Notes under the pieces: model-generated
The model's input: only the letters and a program-made list of their open reading frames with translations
The model's database searches: none
Told to the model about the DNA's origin: nothing
Position numbers and translations under genes: made by a program
Part shown: one piece after another, positions 43,990 through 54,765 of the stretch
Layout: every line of letters starts with the position of its first letter
Numbering within the stretch: the first letter of the stretch is position 1
Assembly (NCBI GenBank): GCA_030684475.1
Contig: JAUXWB010000259.1
Coordinates: 1-64,000, forward strand
From: Reyranella sp.
Lineage (GTDB): Bacteria; Pseudomonadota; Alphaproteobacteria; Reyranellales; Reyranellaceae
Reading direction: 5' to 3'
DNA length: 64,000 nucleotides

Positions 43990-46900
43990 TTGAAATCGCT
44001 GCTGCGGCGCGCCTTCGGGCTCGCGCCCGAAATTTCCTTTGGGGACAATGAAGCCCCCATTCGCAGCGAGCTGTTCGGCATCGAGCGTCTGGAACAGCAC
44101 GCCGAAAGCCTGGCAGCCCATCAGCCCGTTTCGACCTCCGTCACCTCGGGCAGACGCCTGGCTGTTCGGCTGCAGGAAAACGAGGCGCTTCTGCTCAAGG
44201 CTTATCACGGAATTGCTCAGGCCGCCGCCGACGGTCGCGCCATCACGCCCGCCGCCGAGTGGTTGCTCGACAACTATCATTTGGTCGAGCAACAGGTCCG
44301 CGAAGTCCGTACCGATCTGCCGCCGGGATACTACCGCCAGCTGCCGAAGCTCAGCGACGGACCGCTGGCGGGCTATCCGCGGGTCTACGGGCTGGCCTGG
44401 GGATTCGTTGCCCACACCGACAGCCGGTTCGATCCCGAGGCGCTGACGCGCTTCGTCCGCGCCTACCAGAGCGTCCAGCCGCTCACCATCGGCGAGCTTT
44501 GGGCCGTGGCGATCTCGCTGCGCATCGTCCTGGTCGAGAATCTCCGTCGGTCGGCCGAGCAGATCATCGAGCGCCGCGCCACCCGCGACGAGGCCGACAT
44601 GGTGGCCGACCGGCTGCTGGGCGTGAACAACCGCCCCGCCGAGCCCACGGCGCTGGCGTCCTACGAGCACGTGCCGCTGTCCGAGGGCTTCACCGTACAG
44701 CTCGTGCAGCGGCTGCGCGACCAGGATCCCGTGAAGACACCGGCCGTCGGCTGGCTGGAGGCGCGCCTCGCGCGCGAGGGAACGACCGCCGAAGACCTCG
44801 TGCACGAGGAGTACCAGCTCCAGGGCGCTACCAACGTCACCGTCCGCAACATCATCACCAGCATGCGCCTGGTCTCCGACGTCGACTGGGCGAAGCTCTT
44901 CGAAGCGGTCAGTCCGGTCGACGATGTCCTGCGCGCCGGCAGCGCCTTCGCCGAGATGGATTTCTCCACCCGCAACCTCTACCGCACCGCCATCGAGCAG
45001 ATGGCACGCGGCACGCGGTTGAGCGAACCCGAGATCGCGCGACGCGCCCTGGCGGCCGCGGACGCCGCGGTCGCCCTTCCCGACGGCGACCGGCGACAAG
45101 GCGATCCCGGCTATCACCTGATCGGCGGCGGACGGGCGGCCTTCGAGCGCTCGATCCAGTTCCGCCCGCCCGGCCTCGCGCTCCGGCGGCGGGTCGCCAC
45201 CGCCGGAATTGCGGGCTACGTCGGCAGCGTCGCAGCCATGGCGGGTGTCATCCTCTTCCTGCCGTTGCTGGTGCTGGCGGAGACCGGCGTGCTCGGCTGG
45301 CGGCTGGTGGCGATCGTGGCGCTGGGCCTGTTGCCGGCAATCGATGCGGCGCTAATGCTGGTCAACCGCATCATCGCCGGCGGCTTCGGTGCCACACTGC
45401 TGCCGAGCCTGGCCCTGCGCGATGGCGTGCCACCGGAGATGCGCACCCTGGTGGCCATCCCGACCTTGCTGACGAGTCGCGCGGCCGTCGATGAACTGAT
45501 CGAACGGCTGGAAGTCCACTACCTGTCCAATCCCGGCGGCGCCGTCCATTTCGCGCTTCTGTCGGACTGGGCCGATGCACTCGAAGAATCCGAACCGACC
45601 GACGGCGCACTGCTGACGGCGGCCGGTGACGGCATCGCCCGGCTCAACGCCCGCTATCCCAACGCGTCCGGCGCCAATCGCTTCCTGCTGCTCCACCGCC
45701 GCCGCCTGTGGAACGCGGCGCAGGAACGCTGGATGGGGTGGGAGCGCAAGCGCGGCAAGCTCCATGAGCTGAACCGGCTGCTGCGAGGCTCTGCCGAAAC
45801 GACCTTCATCGACACCGGCGCCCGGCCGCCGCCGGATGACGTCCGCTTCGTCGTCACGCTCGACTCCGACACGCGGCTGCCGAGGGACGCGATCTGCCGG
45901 CTGGTCGGCAAGATGGCCCACCCGCTCAATCGCCCGCGGCTCGACCCGGCGCGGGGCCGTGTCGTCGAAGGCTACGGCGTGCTTCAGCCGCGCGTGGCGG
46001 CGTCGCTCCCCGTCGGATCGGAAGGCTCGCTGTTCCAGCGCATCTTCTCGAGCAACAGCGGCATCGATCCCTATTCGTCGGCGGTATCGGACGTCTATCA
46101 GGACCTGTTCGGCGAAGGCTCCTATTCCGGCAAGGGCATCTATGACATCGACGCCTTCGAGGCGGCCCTCGCCGGACGCGTGCCGGACAATTCCATGCTC
46201 AGCCACGACCTCTTCGAGGGTGTGTTCGCCCGCTCCGGCCTTGTAACCGACATCGAGGTGGTCGAGGAGTTCCCCGCCCGCTACGACGTGGCCGTGGCCC
46301 GCCATCATCGCTGGGCGCGCGGCGACTGGCAGTTGCTGCCCTGGATGCTGGGGCTCAACAAGGGGCCGCGGGGCAACTTCGTGCCGGCGATCGGCTTCTG
46401 GAAGATGTTCGACAATCTCAGGCGCACGCTCTCGCCGCCGGCCGCCGTCGTGGCGCTGTTGGCGGGTTGGACCCTGCCGCTGCCGGGCGCGCTGGCCTGG
46501 ACCGCCTTCGTGTTGCTGGTCCTGGCACTACCGGCGCTGCTGCCAATGGCCATGGTGCTCCTGCCGCGCCATGCCGGCATCACGACGCGCAGTCACTTCA
46601 GCGCCCTGGCCTCCGACGTCCGGATCGCCGGCGCCCAGACCGCACTGATCGTGGCGTTCCTCGCCCATCAGACCTGGGTGATGATGGACGCGATCCTGCG
46701 CACCCTGTTCCGGCTCTTCGTCAGCCATCGTCGCCTGCTCGAATGGACGACGGCCGCGCAGTCGCAGCAGTTGCTTCGCACCGACTGGTGGGGCTTCTTC
46801 GCCCAGATGGCGGGAAGCCTGGCCGTCGCCTGCGCGGCGGCCGTCTTCGTCTGGTACGCCGGCCCCGAGACGCTGCCCATCGCCCTGCCCATCCTCATCG

Positions 46901-49900
46901 CCTGGTTCTTTTCCCCCGCGATCGCGCGCTGGGTGAGTCTCGCTCCGACCGATGCCGGCAGCCTCGCAATCTCGGCGGCTGACGCCCGGTCGTTGCGGCT
47001 AATCGCGCGCCGCACCTGGCGTTTCTTCGAGACCTTCGTCACGGAGGCGGAGAACATGCTGCCGCCTGACAATTTCCAGGAGGACCCGAAGCCGGTCATC
47101 GCGCGCCGGACATCACCCACCAACCTCGGCCTCTATCTCCTGTCGACGGTGGCTGCCCGCGAATTCGGCTGGATCGGCACCACGGACGCGGTGCAGCGCA
47201 TCGAGGCGACCTTGGCGACCATGGGGCGACTGAGGCGGTTCCGCGGTCACTTCTATAATTGGTACGACACATCCGACCTCAGGCCCCTCGAACCTCCCTA
47301 CGTCTCGACCGTCGACAGTGGCAACCTGGCGGGTCACCTGATCGCCTTGGCCAACGCCTGCGCCAGCTGGGGCGGCGATCCGGCGCCGCCCACGGCCGCG
47401 ATCGGCGGCGTCAACGACAGTATGGAGCTCGCCCGCCAGGCGCTGCTGGCGCTGCCCGACGATCGTCGCACGCACCTTGTCTCGCATCGGGAACTGACAC
47501 ACGCCTTGGAGGCCCTCGCAGACGCCGTGTCGCTCGAGGATGGATCGGGCGGGCCCGAGGCGCTGGCGACGCAAGCCGGGGCCGTGACCGACCTCGCCCG
47601 CACCCTGGCCAACGAACGCGGCGACGATGCGAGCGCCGACATGCTGTTTTGGATCGAAGCGGCACAGCGGTCGATCGAAAGCCGCCGGCGCGACGTCGTC
47701 CAGACCACCGAGGCACGGACGGCACTCGAACGGCGGCTGCAGACGATCGCCACCACGGCGCGCTCGATGGCCAATGCCATGGAGTTCGATTTCCTTCTCA
47801 ACGAGGATCGACGACTGCTGTCGATCGGCTATCTCGCGACCGAGGACCGGCTGGATCCCAGTTGCTACGACCTGCTCGCTTCGGAGGCCCGGCTCGCCAG
47901 CTTTGTGGCGATCGCCAACGGTGCGGTACCGGCCCGCCACTGGTTCCGCCTGGGGCGCGCGGTGACGCCGGTCGGGCATGGCGCGGCGTTGATCTCGTGG
48001 TCGGGCTCGATGTTCGAGTACCTCATGCCGTCGCTGGTCATGCGGGCGCCGCTCGGCAGCCTGATCGAAAAGACCAACGACCTGATCGTCCGGCGGCAGA
48101 TCGACTATGCCGGCGGGCTCGGCCTGCCATGGGGCGTTTCCGAGTCCGCCTACAATGCGCGCGACAAGGAATTCACCTACCAGTACTCCAACTTCGGCGT
48201 TCCCGGTCTCGGCTTCAAGCGCGGCCTGAGCGAGAACGCCGTCGTCGCCCCCTACGCCACGGCGCTTGCCGCCATGGTCGATCCGCGCGCCGCAGTGGCC
48301 AACTTTTCCCGCCTTGCCAGCATTGGCGGCTGCGGCCGCTTCGGCTTCTACGAGGCCATCGACTTTACCCCGATGCGGCTGCCCGAAGGCAAGACGCAGG
48401 CGGTCGTGCGGGCCTACATGGCCCACCATCAGGGCATGACGATCGTCGCCATCGCCAACGCGTTGCTCGACGGCATCATGCGCATGCGCTTCCATGCCGA
48501 GCCCATGGTCCAGGCGACCGAGCTGCTGTTGCAGGAACGGACGCCGCGCGACGTCTCCGTCGCCCATCCCCGGGCGGAGGAGGTCGGAACCAGCAGCGCG
48601 GTCGAGGACCTGGAGCCTTCAGTGGTGCGGCGCCTGCGCAACCCCAATGCCGCCAGCCCGTCGACCCACATCCTGTCGAACGGCCGCTATTCGGTGATGC
48701 TGACGGCGGCAGGCTCGGGTTTCAGCCGCTGGGGTGATGTGGCCGTCACGCGCTGGCGGGAGGACACCACGCGCGACGATTGGGGCAGCTATATCTTTCT
48801 GCGCGACATCGAGAGCGCGGCGGTCTGGTCGGCGACCTATCAGCCGCGCGGCACGCGGCCCGACAGCTACGCCGTCATGTTCGCCGAGGATCGCGCCGAA
48901 TTCGTAAGGCACGACGGTACGCTTTGCACATCGCTCGATGTCGTGGTCTCGCCCGAGGACGACGCCGAGGTCCGGCGTGTGTCGATCGCAAACACGGGTT
49001 CCCAGGCGCGCGACATCGAGCTGACCTCTTATGCCGAGATCGTGCTTGCGCCGCCGGCAGCGGACGCCGCGCACCAGGCCTTCTCGAAGATGTTCGTCCA
49101 GACCGAATACCTGCCCGCCGCGAGGGCCATCCTGGCGACGCGCCGCCGCCGCAGCCCGGGCGAGCCCGAGCTCTGGGTCGCCCACCTCGCGGTGGTCGAG
49201 GGCGAGACGTTGGGCGAGGTCGAAGTCGAGACCGACCGCGCGCGCTTTCTCGGCCGTGGCAACGACGTCACCGCACCGGTCGCCGTGATCGATGGCCGGC
49301 GCCTGTCCAACACCGTCGGCCCGGTGCTCGATCCGGTGTTCGCGATGCGCCGGCGCGTGTGGGTTCCGGCCGGCGGCACGGCCAAGATCGCTTTCTGGAC
49401 CATGGCCGCGCCCTCCCGCGAACTCCTGTTGGACCTCATCGACAAACATCAGGACACCAGCGCCTTCGAGCGGGCCGCGACGCTCGCCTGGACCCAGGCG
49501 CACGTGCAGCTGCACCACCTCGACATCTCGCCGTCCCAAGCCAGCCTCTATCAACGCCTGGCGGGGCATGTGCTCTACGCCAACCCGGCACTGCGCTCGT
49601 CGTCGGACACGATCCGGCGCGGCCTCGCGCCCCCGTCCGCGCTGTGGGCCCAGAGCATTTCGGGTGACGTGCCGATCGTGCTGGTGCGCATCGACGAGAT
49701 CGAGGATTCGGGAATCGTCCGCGAGCTTCTGCGTGCCCGGGAATACTGGCGCCTGAAGGGGCTGGCGATCGATCTCGTCATCCTGAACGAACGCGGCACC
49801 TCCTATGTGCAGGACCTGCAGGTCCTGCTCGAGACGCTGGTGCGCACGCACGGGGCGCGGACGCATTTGAGCGCCGACGGCGAAAAGGGCGGTATCTTCG

Positions 49901-52521
49901 TTCTGCGCAGCGACCTGATCCCGGCCGAAACCCGCGCCTTGTTGCTCGCCGTGGCACGCGTCGTCCTGCCGAGCCGGCGCGGCAGCCTCGCCGAGCAGCT
50001 CGATCGCCTGCGGACGCCGCCCGGCATATTGCCGCCGCTCCGCCGCCGGCCGCTCACCGATGCCGTTGCGGCAGCGCCGCCCCCGCCTGTCGCTGCCTTG
50101 GGCGCCCTTCAGTTCTTCAACGGCCTCGGCGGCTTCTCGCCCGACGGCCGCGAGTACGTGACCGTGCTCGGACCGGGCCAGTCGACGCCGGCGCCCTGGA
50201 TCAATGTCGTGTCCAACCCGTCGTTCGGCTTCCAGGTCGCGACCGACGGCGGCGGCTACACCTGGTCGCAGAACAGCCGCGACAACCAGCTTACGCCGTG
50301 GTCGAACGATCCGGTCAGCGACCGTCCCGGCGAGGCGCTCTACGTGCGCGACCTCGACAGCGGCGACCTGTGGGGCCCTACCGCGCTGCCGATCCGCCAC
50401 GAGACGGCGCCGTACATCGTCCGTCACGGCCGCGGCTACAGCCGGTTCGACGTCATGGCCAACGGCGTCGCCCTCGAGCTGCTGCAGTACGTGCCGCTGG
50501 GCGATTCGATCAAGATCTCGAAGCTCACGCTCCGCAACGTCTCCGATCGTCCGCGGCGGTTGTCGGTCACGGCCTATGTCGACTGGGTGCTCGGCCTCGG
50601 GCGCGGGGCATCGGCGCCGACGGTCGTCACCGAACGCGACGCCGCGACCGGTGCGATCTTCGCGCGCAATCCCTGGAACATGCATCATGGAACGCGCATC
50701 GCCTTTGCCGACCTCGGCGGCCGCCAGACCGGCTGGACGGCCGATCGCAGCGAATTCATCGGGCGCAACGGCACCGCCGACAATCCGGCGGCGCTCAGCG
50801 GCGCCATTCCGCTGTCGCAGCGCGTGGGCGCCGGCCTCGATCCATGCGCGGCCCTGCAGACCGAGATCGAGATCGGGCGTGGCGCCTCCGCCGAAATCGT
50901 CTTCTTTCTCGGCCAGGCCGACGATGCCGCCTCGGCGCGCGCCCTGATCGAGCGCTATCGGGCCGCCGACCTCGAGGCGATCCGCCGCGAGGTCGTTTCC
51001 TTCTGGGACGAGACCCTAGGCGCCATCCAGGTGAAGACGCCGGATCGCTCGATGGACATTCTCCTCAATGGCTGGCTGCTCTACCAGACGCTGGCCTGCC
51101 GCTACTGGGCCCGCGCCGCCTTCTATCAGGCGAGCGGCGCCTACGGATTCCGCGACCAGCTCCAGGACGTCATGTCGTTGACGGTCGCTCGTCCCGAACT
51201 CGCCCGCGCCCATATCCTGCGCGCCGCCGCCCGGCAGTTCGTCGAGGGTGACGTCCAGCATTGGTGGTTTCCGCCCGCCGGTCAGGGAGTCCGCACGCGC
51301 ATCGCCGACGACCGCGCCTGGCTGGCCACGGTCGCGGCTCACTATGTCGAGACCACCGGCGATAGCGCGGTTCTCGACGAGCCTGTGCCCTTCATCGACG
51401 GCCCGGCACTTCGGCACGGCGAACACGATCTCTACTTCCAGCCCAGCCAGGCGGACGAGACGGCCTCGCTGTTCGAGCATTGCGCGCGCGGCCTGGATCT
51501 CAGCCTCGCCACGGGCGTCCACGGCCTGCCGCTGATGGGCACCGGCGACTGGAACGACGGCATGAACATGGTCGGCGCGGCGGGACGGGGCGAAAGCGTC
51601 TGGCTGGGCTGGTTCCTGCATGCCGCTCTCATGGCCTTCGCGCCGATCGCCAGGGCCCGCGGCGATGCCGCGCGGGCGGAAGCCTGGGCGGCGCACGCCA
51701 CGGCGCTGCGCGAGGCGCTGGACCGCGACGGCTGGGATGGCGAGTGGTATCGCCGCGGCTACTACGACGACGGCACGCCGCTCGGGTCGGCCGCCAGCGA
51801 GGAATGCCGCATCGATTCCATCGCGCAATCCTGGGCCGCGATCTCGGGCGCCGCCGAACCGGGCCGGGCGGTGCAGGCGATGGCGGCGCTCGATCTCCAC
51901 CTCGTGCGTCGCGACGATCGCGTGGCACCCCTGTTCACGCCGCCGTTCGACAAGACGGCTCTCGAACCCGGCTATATCAAGGGCTATCCGCCGGGCATCC
52001 GCGAGAACGGCGGGCAGTACACCCATGCCGCCGCCTGGTCGATCATGGGCTTCGCTGCCCTTGGCCAAGGCGACAAGGCGGCGGAGCTGTTCTCGATGAT
52101 CAACCCGGTCAATCACACGGCGACGCGCGCCGGCGTGCTGCGCTACAAGGTCGAACCCTATGTCGTGGCGGCTGACGTCTATTCGGTGCCGCCGCATGTC
52201 GGACGCGGCGGCTGGACCTGGTATTCCGGCTCGGCCGGCTGGCTCTACCGCGCCGGCGTCGAGGCCATTCTCGGACTGCGCCTGCAGGGCGATTTTCTGG
52301 TGCTCGACCCCTGCATTCCCGAGGCCTGGCCAGGCTTCGACATGACGTTGCGGTATCGCGGCGCCCTCTATGAAATCTCGATTCACAATCCGAACGGCGT
52401 CAGCAAAGGCGTCGCCATCGTGGAAATGGATGGCGTGGCGCAGCCCGTTTCCGGCGGCAAAGCCCGACTTCGGCTACGCGACGATCGCATTGCGCATACG
52501 ATCAAACTGACCATGGGCTAG
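43990..52521 (+). CDS. ndvB: Cyclic beta-1,2-glucan synthase (NdvB/ChvB type)
   Basis: A giant membrane enzyme (2,843 residues, family norm about 2,830) that builds and cyclises periplasmic beta-1,2-glucans from UDP-glucose. TM helices flank the GT84 domain (about residues 400-455 and 820-1,000). GT84 signatures are VVTLDSDTRLPRDA, YSGKGIYDIDAF, SHDLFEG and RHHRWARGDWQLLP. Two tandem C-terminal glycoside-phosphorylase-like regions follow. The last is a GH94 domain with GTGDWNDGMNMVGAAGRGES carrying the catalytic Asp. The frame opens at 43,948, but TTG 43,990 gives MKSLLRRAFGLAPE with AAAGG upstream. Related glucans help with osmotic adaptation and host interaction. Confidence 0.92.
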   Translation: MKSLLRRAFGLAPEISFGDNEAPIRSELFGIERLEQHAESLAAHQPVSTSVTSGRRLAVRLQENEALLLKAYHGIAQAAADGRAITPAAEWLLDNYHLVEQQVREVRTDLPPGYYRQLPKLSDGPLAGYPRVYGLAWGFVAHTDSRFDPEALTRFVRAYQSVQPLTIGELWAVAISLRIVLVENLRRSAEQIIERRATRDEADMVADRLLGVNNRPAEPTALASYEHVPLSEGFTVQLVQRLRDQDPVKTPAVGWLEARLAREGTTAEDLVHEEYQLQGATNVTVRNIITSMRLVSDVDWAKLFEAVSPVDDVLRAGSAFAEMDFSTRNLYRTAIEQMARGTRLSEPEIARRALAAADAAVALPDGDRRQGDPGYHLIGGGRAAFERSIQFRPPGLALRRRVATAGIAGYVGSVAAMAGVILFLPLLVLAETGVLGWRLVAIVALGLLPAIDAALMLVNRIIAGGFGATLLPSLALRDGVPPEMRTLVAIPTLLTSRAAVDELIERLEVHYLSNPGGAVHFALLSDWADALEESEPTDGALLTAAGDGIARLNARYPNASGANRFLLLHRRRLWNAAQERWMGWERKRGKLHELNRLLRGSAETTFIDTGARPPPDDVRFVVTLDSDTRLPRDAICRLVGKMAHPLNRPRLDPARGRVVEGYGVLQPRVAASLPVGSEGSLFQRIFSSNSGIDPYSSAVSDVYQDLFGEGSYSGKGIYDIDAFEAALAGRVPDNSMLSHDLFEGVFARSGLVTDIEVVEEFPARYDVAVARHHRWARGDWQLLPWMLGLNKGPRGNFVPAIGFWKMFDNLRRTLSPPAAVVALLAGWTLPLPGALAWTAFVLLVLALPALLPMAMVLLPRHAGITTRSHFSALASDVRIAGAQTALIVAFLAHQTWVMMDAILRTLFRLFVSHRRLLEWTTAAQSQQLLRTDWWGFFAQMAGSLAVACAAAVFVWYAGPETLPIALPILIAWFFSPAIARWVSLAPTDAGSLAISAADARSLRLIARRTWRFFETFVTEAENMLPPDNFQEDPKPVIARRTSPTNLGLYLLSTVAAREFGWIGTTDAVQRIEATLATMGRLRRFRGHFYNWYDTSDLRPLEPPYVSTVDSGNLAGHLIALANACASWGGDPAPPTAAIGGVNDSMELARQALLALPDDRRTHLVSHRELTHALEALADAVSLEDGSGGPEALATQAGAVTDLARTLANERGDDASADMLFWIEAAQRSIESRRRDVVQTTEARTALERRLQTIATTARSMANAMEFDFLLNEDRRLLSIGYLATEDRLDPSCYDLLASEARLASFVAIANGAVPARHWFRLGRAVTPVGHGAALISWSGSMFEYLMPSLVMRAPLGSLIEKTNDLIVRRQIDYAGGLGLPWGVSESAYNARDKEFTYQYSNFGVPGLGFKRGLSENAVVAPYATALAAMVDPRAAVANFSRLASIGGCGRFGFYEAIDFTPMRLPEGKTQAVVRAYMAHHQGMTIVAIANALLDGIMRMRFHAEPMVQATELLLQERTPRDVSVAHPRAEEVGTSSAVEDLEPSVVRRLRNPNAASPSTHILSNGRYSVMLTAAGSGFSRWGDVAVTRWREDTTRDDWGSYIFLRDIESAAVWSATYQPRGTRPDSYAVMFAEDRAEFVRHDGTLCTSLDVVVSPEDDAEVRRVSIANTGSQARDIELTSYAEIVLAPPAADAAHQAFSKMFVQTEYLPAARAILATRRRRSPGEPELWVAHLAVVEGETLGEVEVETDRARFLGRGNDVTAPVAVIDGRRLSNTVGPVLDPVFAMRRRVWVPAGGTAKIAFWTMAAPSRELLLDLIDKHQDTSAFERAATLAWTQAHVQLHHLDISPSQASLYQRLAGHVLYANPALRSSSDTIRRGLAPPSALWAQSISGDVPIVLVRIDEIEDSGIVRELLRAREYWRLKGLAIDLVILNERGTSYVQDLQVLLETLVRTHGARTHLSADGEKGGIFVLRSDLIPAETRALLLAVARVVLPSRRGSLAEQLDRLRTPPGILPPLRRRPLTDAVAAAPPPPVAALGALQFFNGLGGFSPDGREYVTVLGPGQSTPAPWINVVSNPSFGFQVATDGGGYTWSQNSRDNQLTPWSNDPVSDRPGEALYVRDLDSGDLWGPTALPIRHETAPYIVRHGRGYSRFDVMANGVALELLQYVPLGDSIKISKLTLRNVSDRPRRLSVTAYVDWVLGLGRGASAPTVVTERDAATGAIFARNPWNMHHGTRIAFADLGGRQTGWTADRSEFIGRNGTADNPAALSGAIPLSQRVGAGLDPCAALQTEIEIGRGASAEIVFFLGQADDAASARALIERYRAADLEAIRREVVSFWDETLGAIQVKTPDRSMDILLNGWLLYQTLACRYWARAAFYQASGAYGFRDQLQDVMSLTVARPELARAHILRAAARQFVEGDVQHWWFPPAGQGVRTRIADDRAWLATVAAHYVETTGDSAVLDEPVPFIDGPALRHGEHDLYFQPSQADETASLFEHCARGLDLSLATGVHGLPLMGTGDWNDGMNMVGAAGRGESVWLGWFLHAALMAFAPIARARGDAARAEAWAAHATALREALDRDGWDGEWYRRGYYDDGTPLGSAASEECRIDSIAQSWAAISGAAEPGRAVQAMAALDLHLVRRDDRVAPLFTPPFDKTALEPGYIKGYPPGIRENGGQYTHAAAWSIMGFAALGQGDKAAELFSMINPVNHTATRAGVLRYKVEPYVVAADVYSVPPHVGRGGWTWYSGSAGWLYRAGVEAILGLRLQGDFLVLDPCIPEAWPGFDMTLRYRGALYEISIHNPNGVSKGVAIVEMDGVAQPVSGGKARLRLRDDRIAHTIKLTMG

Positions 52522-52572
52522 GTCACAAAGACGCCTGAGCCGCTGCAAGCGCAGTGGCCAAATTGGTTCGAC

Positions 52573-53037
52573 CTAGGCTGGCACCTGCTTGCTCATATAG
52601 ACCGTGACGCCGAGCGCCGATTGCGCCTCGCGGTCGATGCGGTAGCCGAGCCCGAGGTAGAGCTCGACGTTCGCGGCGAAGCGCTGGTTGGTGTAGAGGC
52701 AGATCGTCGCGTAGCCCTGCGCCGCCGCCAGCCGCTCGGCGTGAGCCATCAGGAACCGGCTGAGGCCGCGGCCCTGGAAGGCCGGTGCCACCGCCACGTT
52801 CTCGACCAGCAGGTGGCCGGGCTCGGGGATCGTCTCGATCAGCGCCGCCAGCTCGTCGCCCAGGTACGCAAGATCGATGCGATGGCGCACGACCGCGGAG
52901 TCGTAGTCCGCGCCCATCGGCTTGGGTTCGCGGCCGATCAGCGGCACCCATTTGGCGTAGGCGGCGCGCACGAGCGCCCGCACGGCGGCGCTATCCGACG
53001 CCACGGCTTGCCGCAGCGTCGGCGTCTCGTTGCGCAC
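52573..53037 (-). CDS. GNAT-family acetyltransferase
   Basis: A 154-residue N-acetyltransferase. The acetyl-CoA binding motif is VENVAVAPAFQGRGLSRFL (about 77-95), followed by the helix AERLAAAQGYATICLYTN and LYLGLGYRIDRE. The substrate cannot be predicted. GTG 53,037 begins two bases after the argC stop, so it is coupled to argC on the same strand; whether it works in arginine metabolism is unknown. Confidence 0.85.
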   Translation of the reverse strand: MRNETPTLRQAVASDSAAVRALVRAAYAKWVPLIGREPKPMGADYDSAVVRHRIDLAYLGDELAALIETIPEPGHLLVENVAVAPAFQGRGLSRFLMAHAERLAAAQGYATICLYTNQRFAANVELYLGLGYRIDREAQSALGVTVYMSKQVPA

Positions 53038-53039
53038 CG

Positions 53040-54002
53040 TCAGGCGACGGCGAGGCCCGTCGCCTCGTCGACGCCGGTCTTGAGGTTGATCACCTGCACC
53101 GCGGCACCGGACGCGCCCTTGCCAAGATTGTCGAGCGAGGCCACGGCAAGGATGTTGCCGTCGGCGTCGTTGCCGTAGACCGCAAGCTCCATCGAGTTGG
53201 TGTCGATCAGCCGATCGGCCCGCAAGAACCGGTCGCGCTCCAGCCAGCTGCGGTCGGCGAGCGGCCGCACGGTGACGAACTTCTCGCCGGCGTAGTAGTC
53301 GGCCAGGGTCTTCTGCACGTCGGCGGCGCTCGCCTGCCTGGCCATGATGTCGCGCGTGATCGGCACCATGATCAGCATGCCCTGGGCATAGTGGCCGACC
53401 GAGGGCACGAACAGCGGCGTGTGGGCGAGACCGCAATACTTCTTCATCTCCGGCACGTGCTTGTGCGTGAGTTCCATGCCGTAGAGGCCGAACGGCTCGA
53501 CGGGGGCCGCGCCCTCGTGGACCGCGATCAGCTCCTTGCCGCCGCCGGTGTAGCCCGAGACGCCGAACACGGCGGGAGTCGAATCGGCGCGCACGATGCC
53601 GGCGTCGATCAGCGGCCGTAGCAGCGCGATGGCGCCGGTCGGGTAGCAGCCGGGATTGCTGATCCGGTTGGAGGCCAAGAGCTTCGCCCGGTGCGCCTTG
53701 CTGAGCTCGGGAAAGCCGTAGGTCCAGCCGTCGGCCACCCGGTGGGCGGTGCTGGCGTCGATGACACAGACATCGGCGTCGCCCAGCGCCGTCATCAGTT
53801 CCTTCACCGCCGCGTCAGGAAGGCAGAGCACGGCGATGTCGGCCGCCCTGGCGATCTCGACCCGTTTCCCTAAATCCTTGCGGTCGGCCATCGGCAGCTC
53901 GAGCAGCTCGATGTCGGGCCGGTCCTTCAGTCGTTCGTGGATCTTGAGGCCGGTGGTGCCGTGCTGGCCGTCGATGAATACCTTGGTCTTGTTCGTGGTC
54001 AT
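53040..54002 (-). CDS. argC: N-acetyl-gamma-glutamyl-phosphate reductase, short type
   Basis: The third enzyme of arginine biosynthesis, which reduces N-acetyl-glutamyl phosphate with NADPH. The 320-residue length and start KVFIDGQHGTTGLKIHERL mark the shorter (type 2) ArgC form. The active-site Cys is in SNPGCYPTGAIAL (about residue 116) and the His in ELTHKHVPEM. GVSGYTGGGKELI is also conserved. The ATG at 54,002 lies in a region with no other gene upstream for 280 bases. Confidence 0.95.
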   Translation of the reverse strand: MTTNKTKVFIDGQHGTTGLKIHERLKDRPDIELLELPMADRKDLGKRVEIARAADIAVLCLPDAAVKELMTALGDADVCVIDASTAHRVADGWTYGFPELSKAHRAKLLASNRISNPGCYPTGAIALLRPLIDAGIVRADSTPAVFGVSGYTGGGKELIAVHEGAAPVEPFGLYGMELTHKHVPEMKKYCGLAHTPLFVPSVGHYAQGMLIMVPITRDIMARQASAADVQKTLADYYAGEKFVTVRPLADRSWLERDRFLRADRLIDTNSMELAVYGNDADGNILAVASLDNLGKGASGAAVQVINLKTGVDEATGLAVA

Positions 54003-54282
54003 GGTCTTCTTTCTCTCGAATTCAGGGCCCTGAATGGTTCCCTTGGGGGGAGCTGGCCGACTGGAGAAGAAGGAAAGTGGGAAGCCGCCTGATCCTCTCC
54101 AGCGGCTTCACGATACGGCGCGTTTGTTACGCGCGCGCGATCTCGCACCGCTTTTCAAAGCGGCGGCGTCGCAGCCGGAGGGAGGCGAACGTGATCATCG
54201 CGGCCGGATATTTCATCGCCGCCCCCCGATGTCAAGACGCCGGGGACGGGGTAGGCTCGAAAATTCACTCTGGAGGCAGCCC

Positions 54283-54765
54283 ATGAGCCAGTCCCCCCAT
54301 CCCGACGGCCTGTCGATGCTCGACAAGAGGAAGATCGAGGCCGAGATCCTGAAGGAGGTCTACGAGACCCTGAAGGCAAGCCACGGCGAGGCCGTCGCCA
54401 GGAGTACCGTCTCCGAATCGGTGCGGCGCTCGGCCATCGAGCAGGCCCGCCAGTTCGCGGCGGCGGCGCCGGGAGGCACGTCGCTCAAAGCCTTCCAAGA
54501 CGTGATGCCTCTGTGGACCAAGGGCGGCGCGCTCGAGATCGAGGTCAAGGAGCAGACCGACACGACCTTCACCTTCAATGTCGTGCGCTGCCAGTACGCC
54601 GAGACCTACAAGGCGATGGGCCTGGGCGAGATCGGCGCCCTGCTGTCGTGCAACCGCGACGGCGCCTTCTGCGAGGGCTACGACCCCAAGCTGAAGCTCG
54701 AGCGCAGCCAGACCATCATGGGTGGCGCCAGCCACTGCGACTTCAAGTACCGATATGAGACGTAG
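54283..54765 (+). CDS. ATC hydrolase-like protein
   Basis: A 160-residue protein similar to L-2-amino-thiazoline-4-carboxylic acid hydrolases. Family features are VVRCQYAETYKAMGLGEIGA, LLSCNRDGAFCEGYDPKLKL and RSQTIMGGASHCDFKYRYE, with conserved Cys and His that may bind metal. Members cleave thiazoline rings in cysteine metabolism. ATG 54,283 follows TGGAGG. Its 3' end overlaps the convergent YeeE/YedE gene by 23 bases. The neighbouring sulfur genes make a sulfur-related role plausible. Confidence 0.8.
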   Translation: MSQSPHPDGLSMLDKRKIEAEILKEVYETLKASHGEAVARSTVSESVRRSAIEQARQFAAAAPGGTSLKAFQDVMPLWTKGGALEIEVKEQTDTTFTFNVVRCQYAETYKAMGLGEIGALLSCNRDGAFCEGYDPKLKLERSQTIMGGASHCDFKYRYET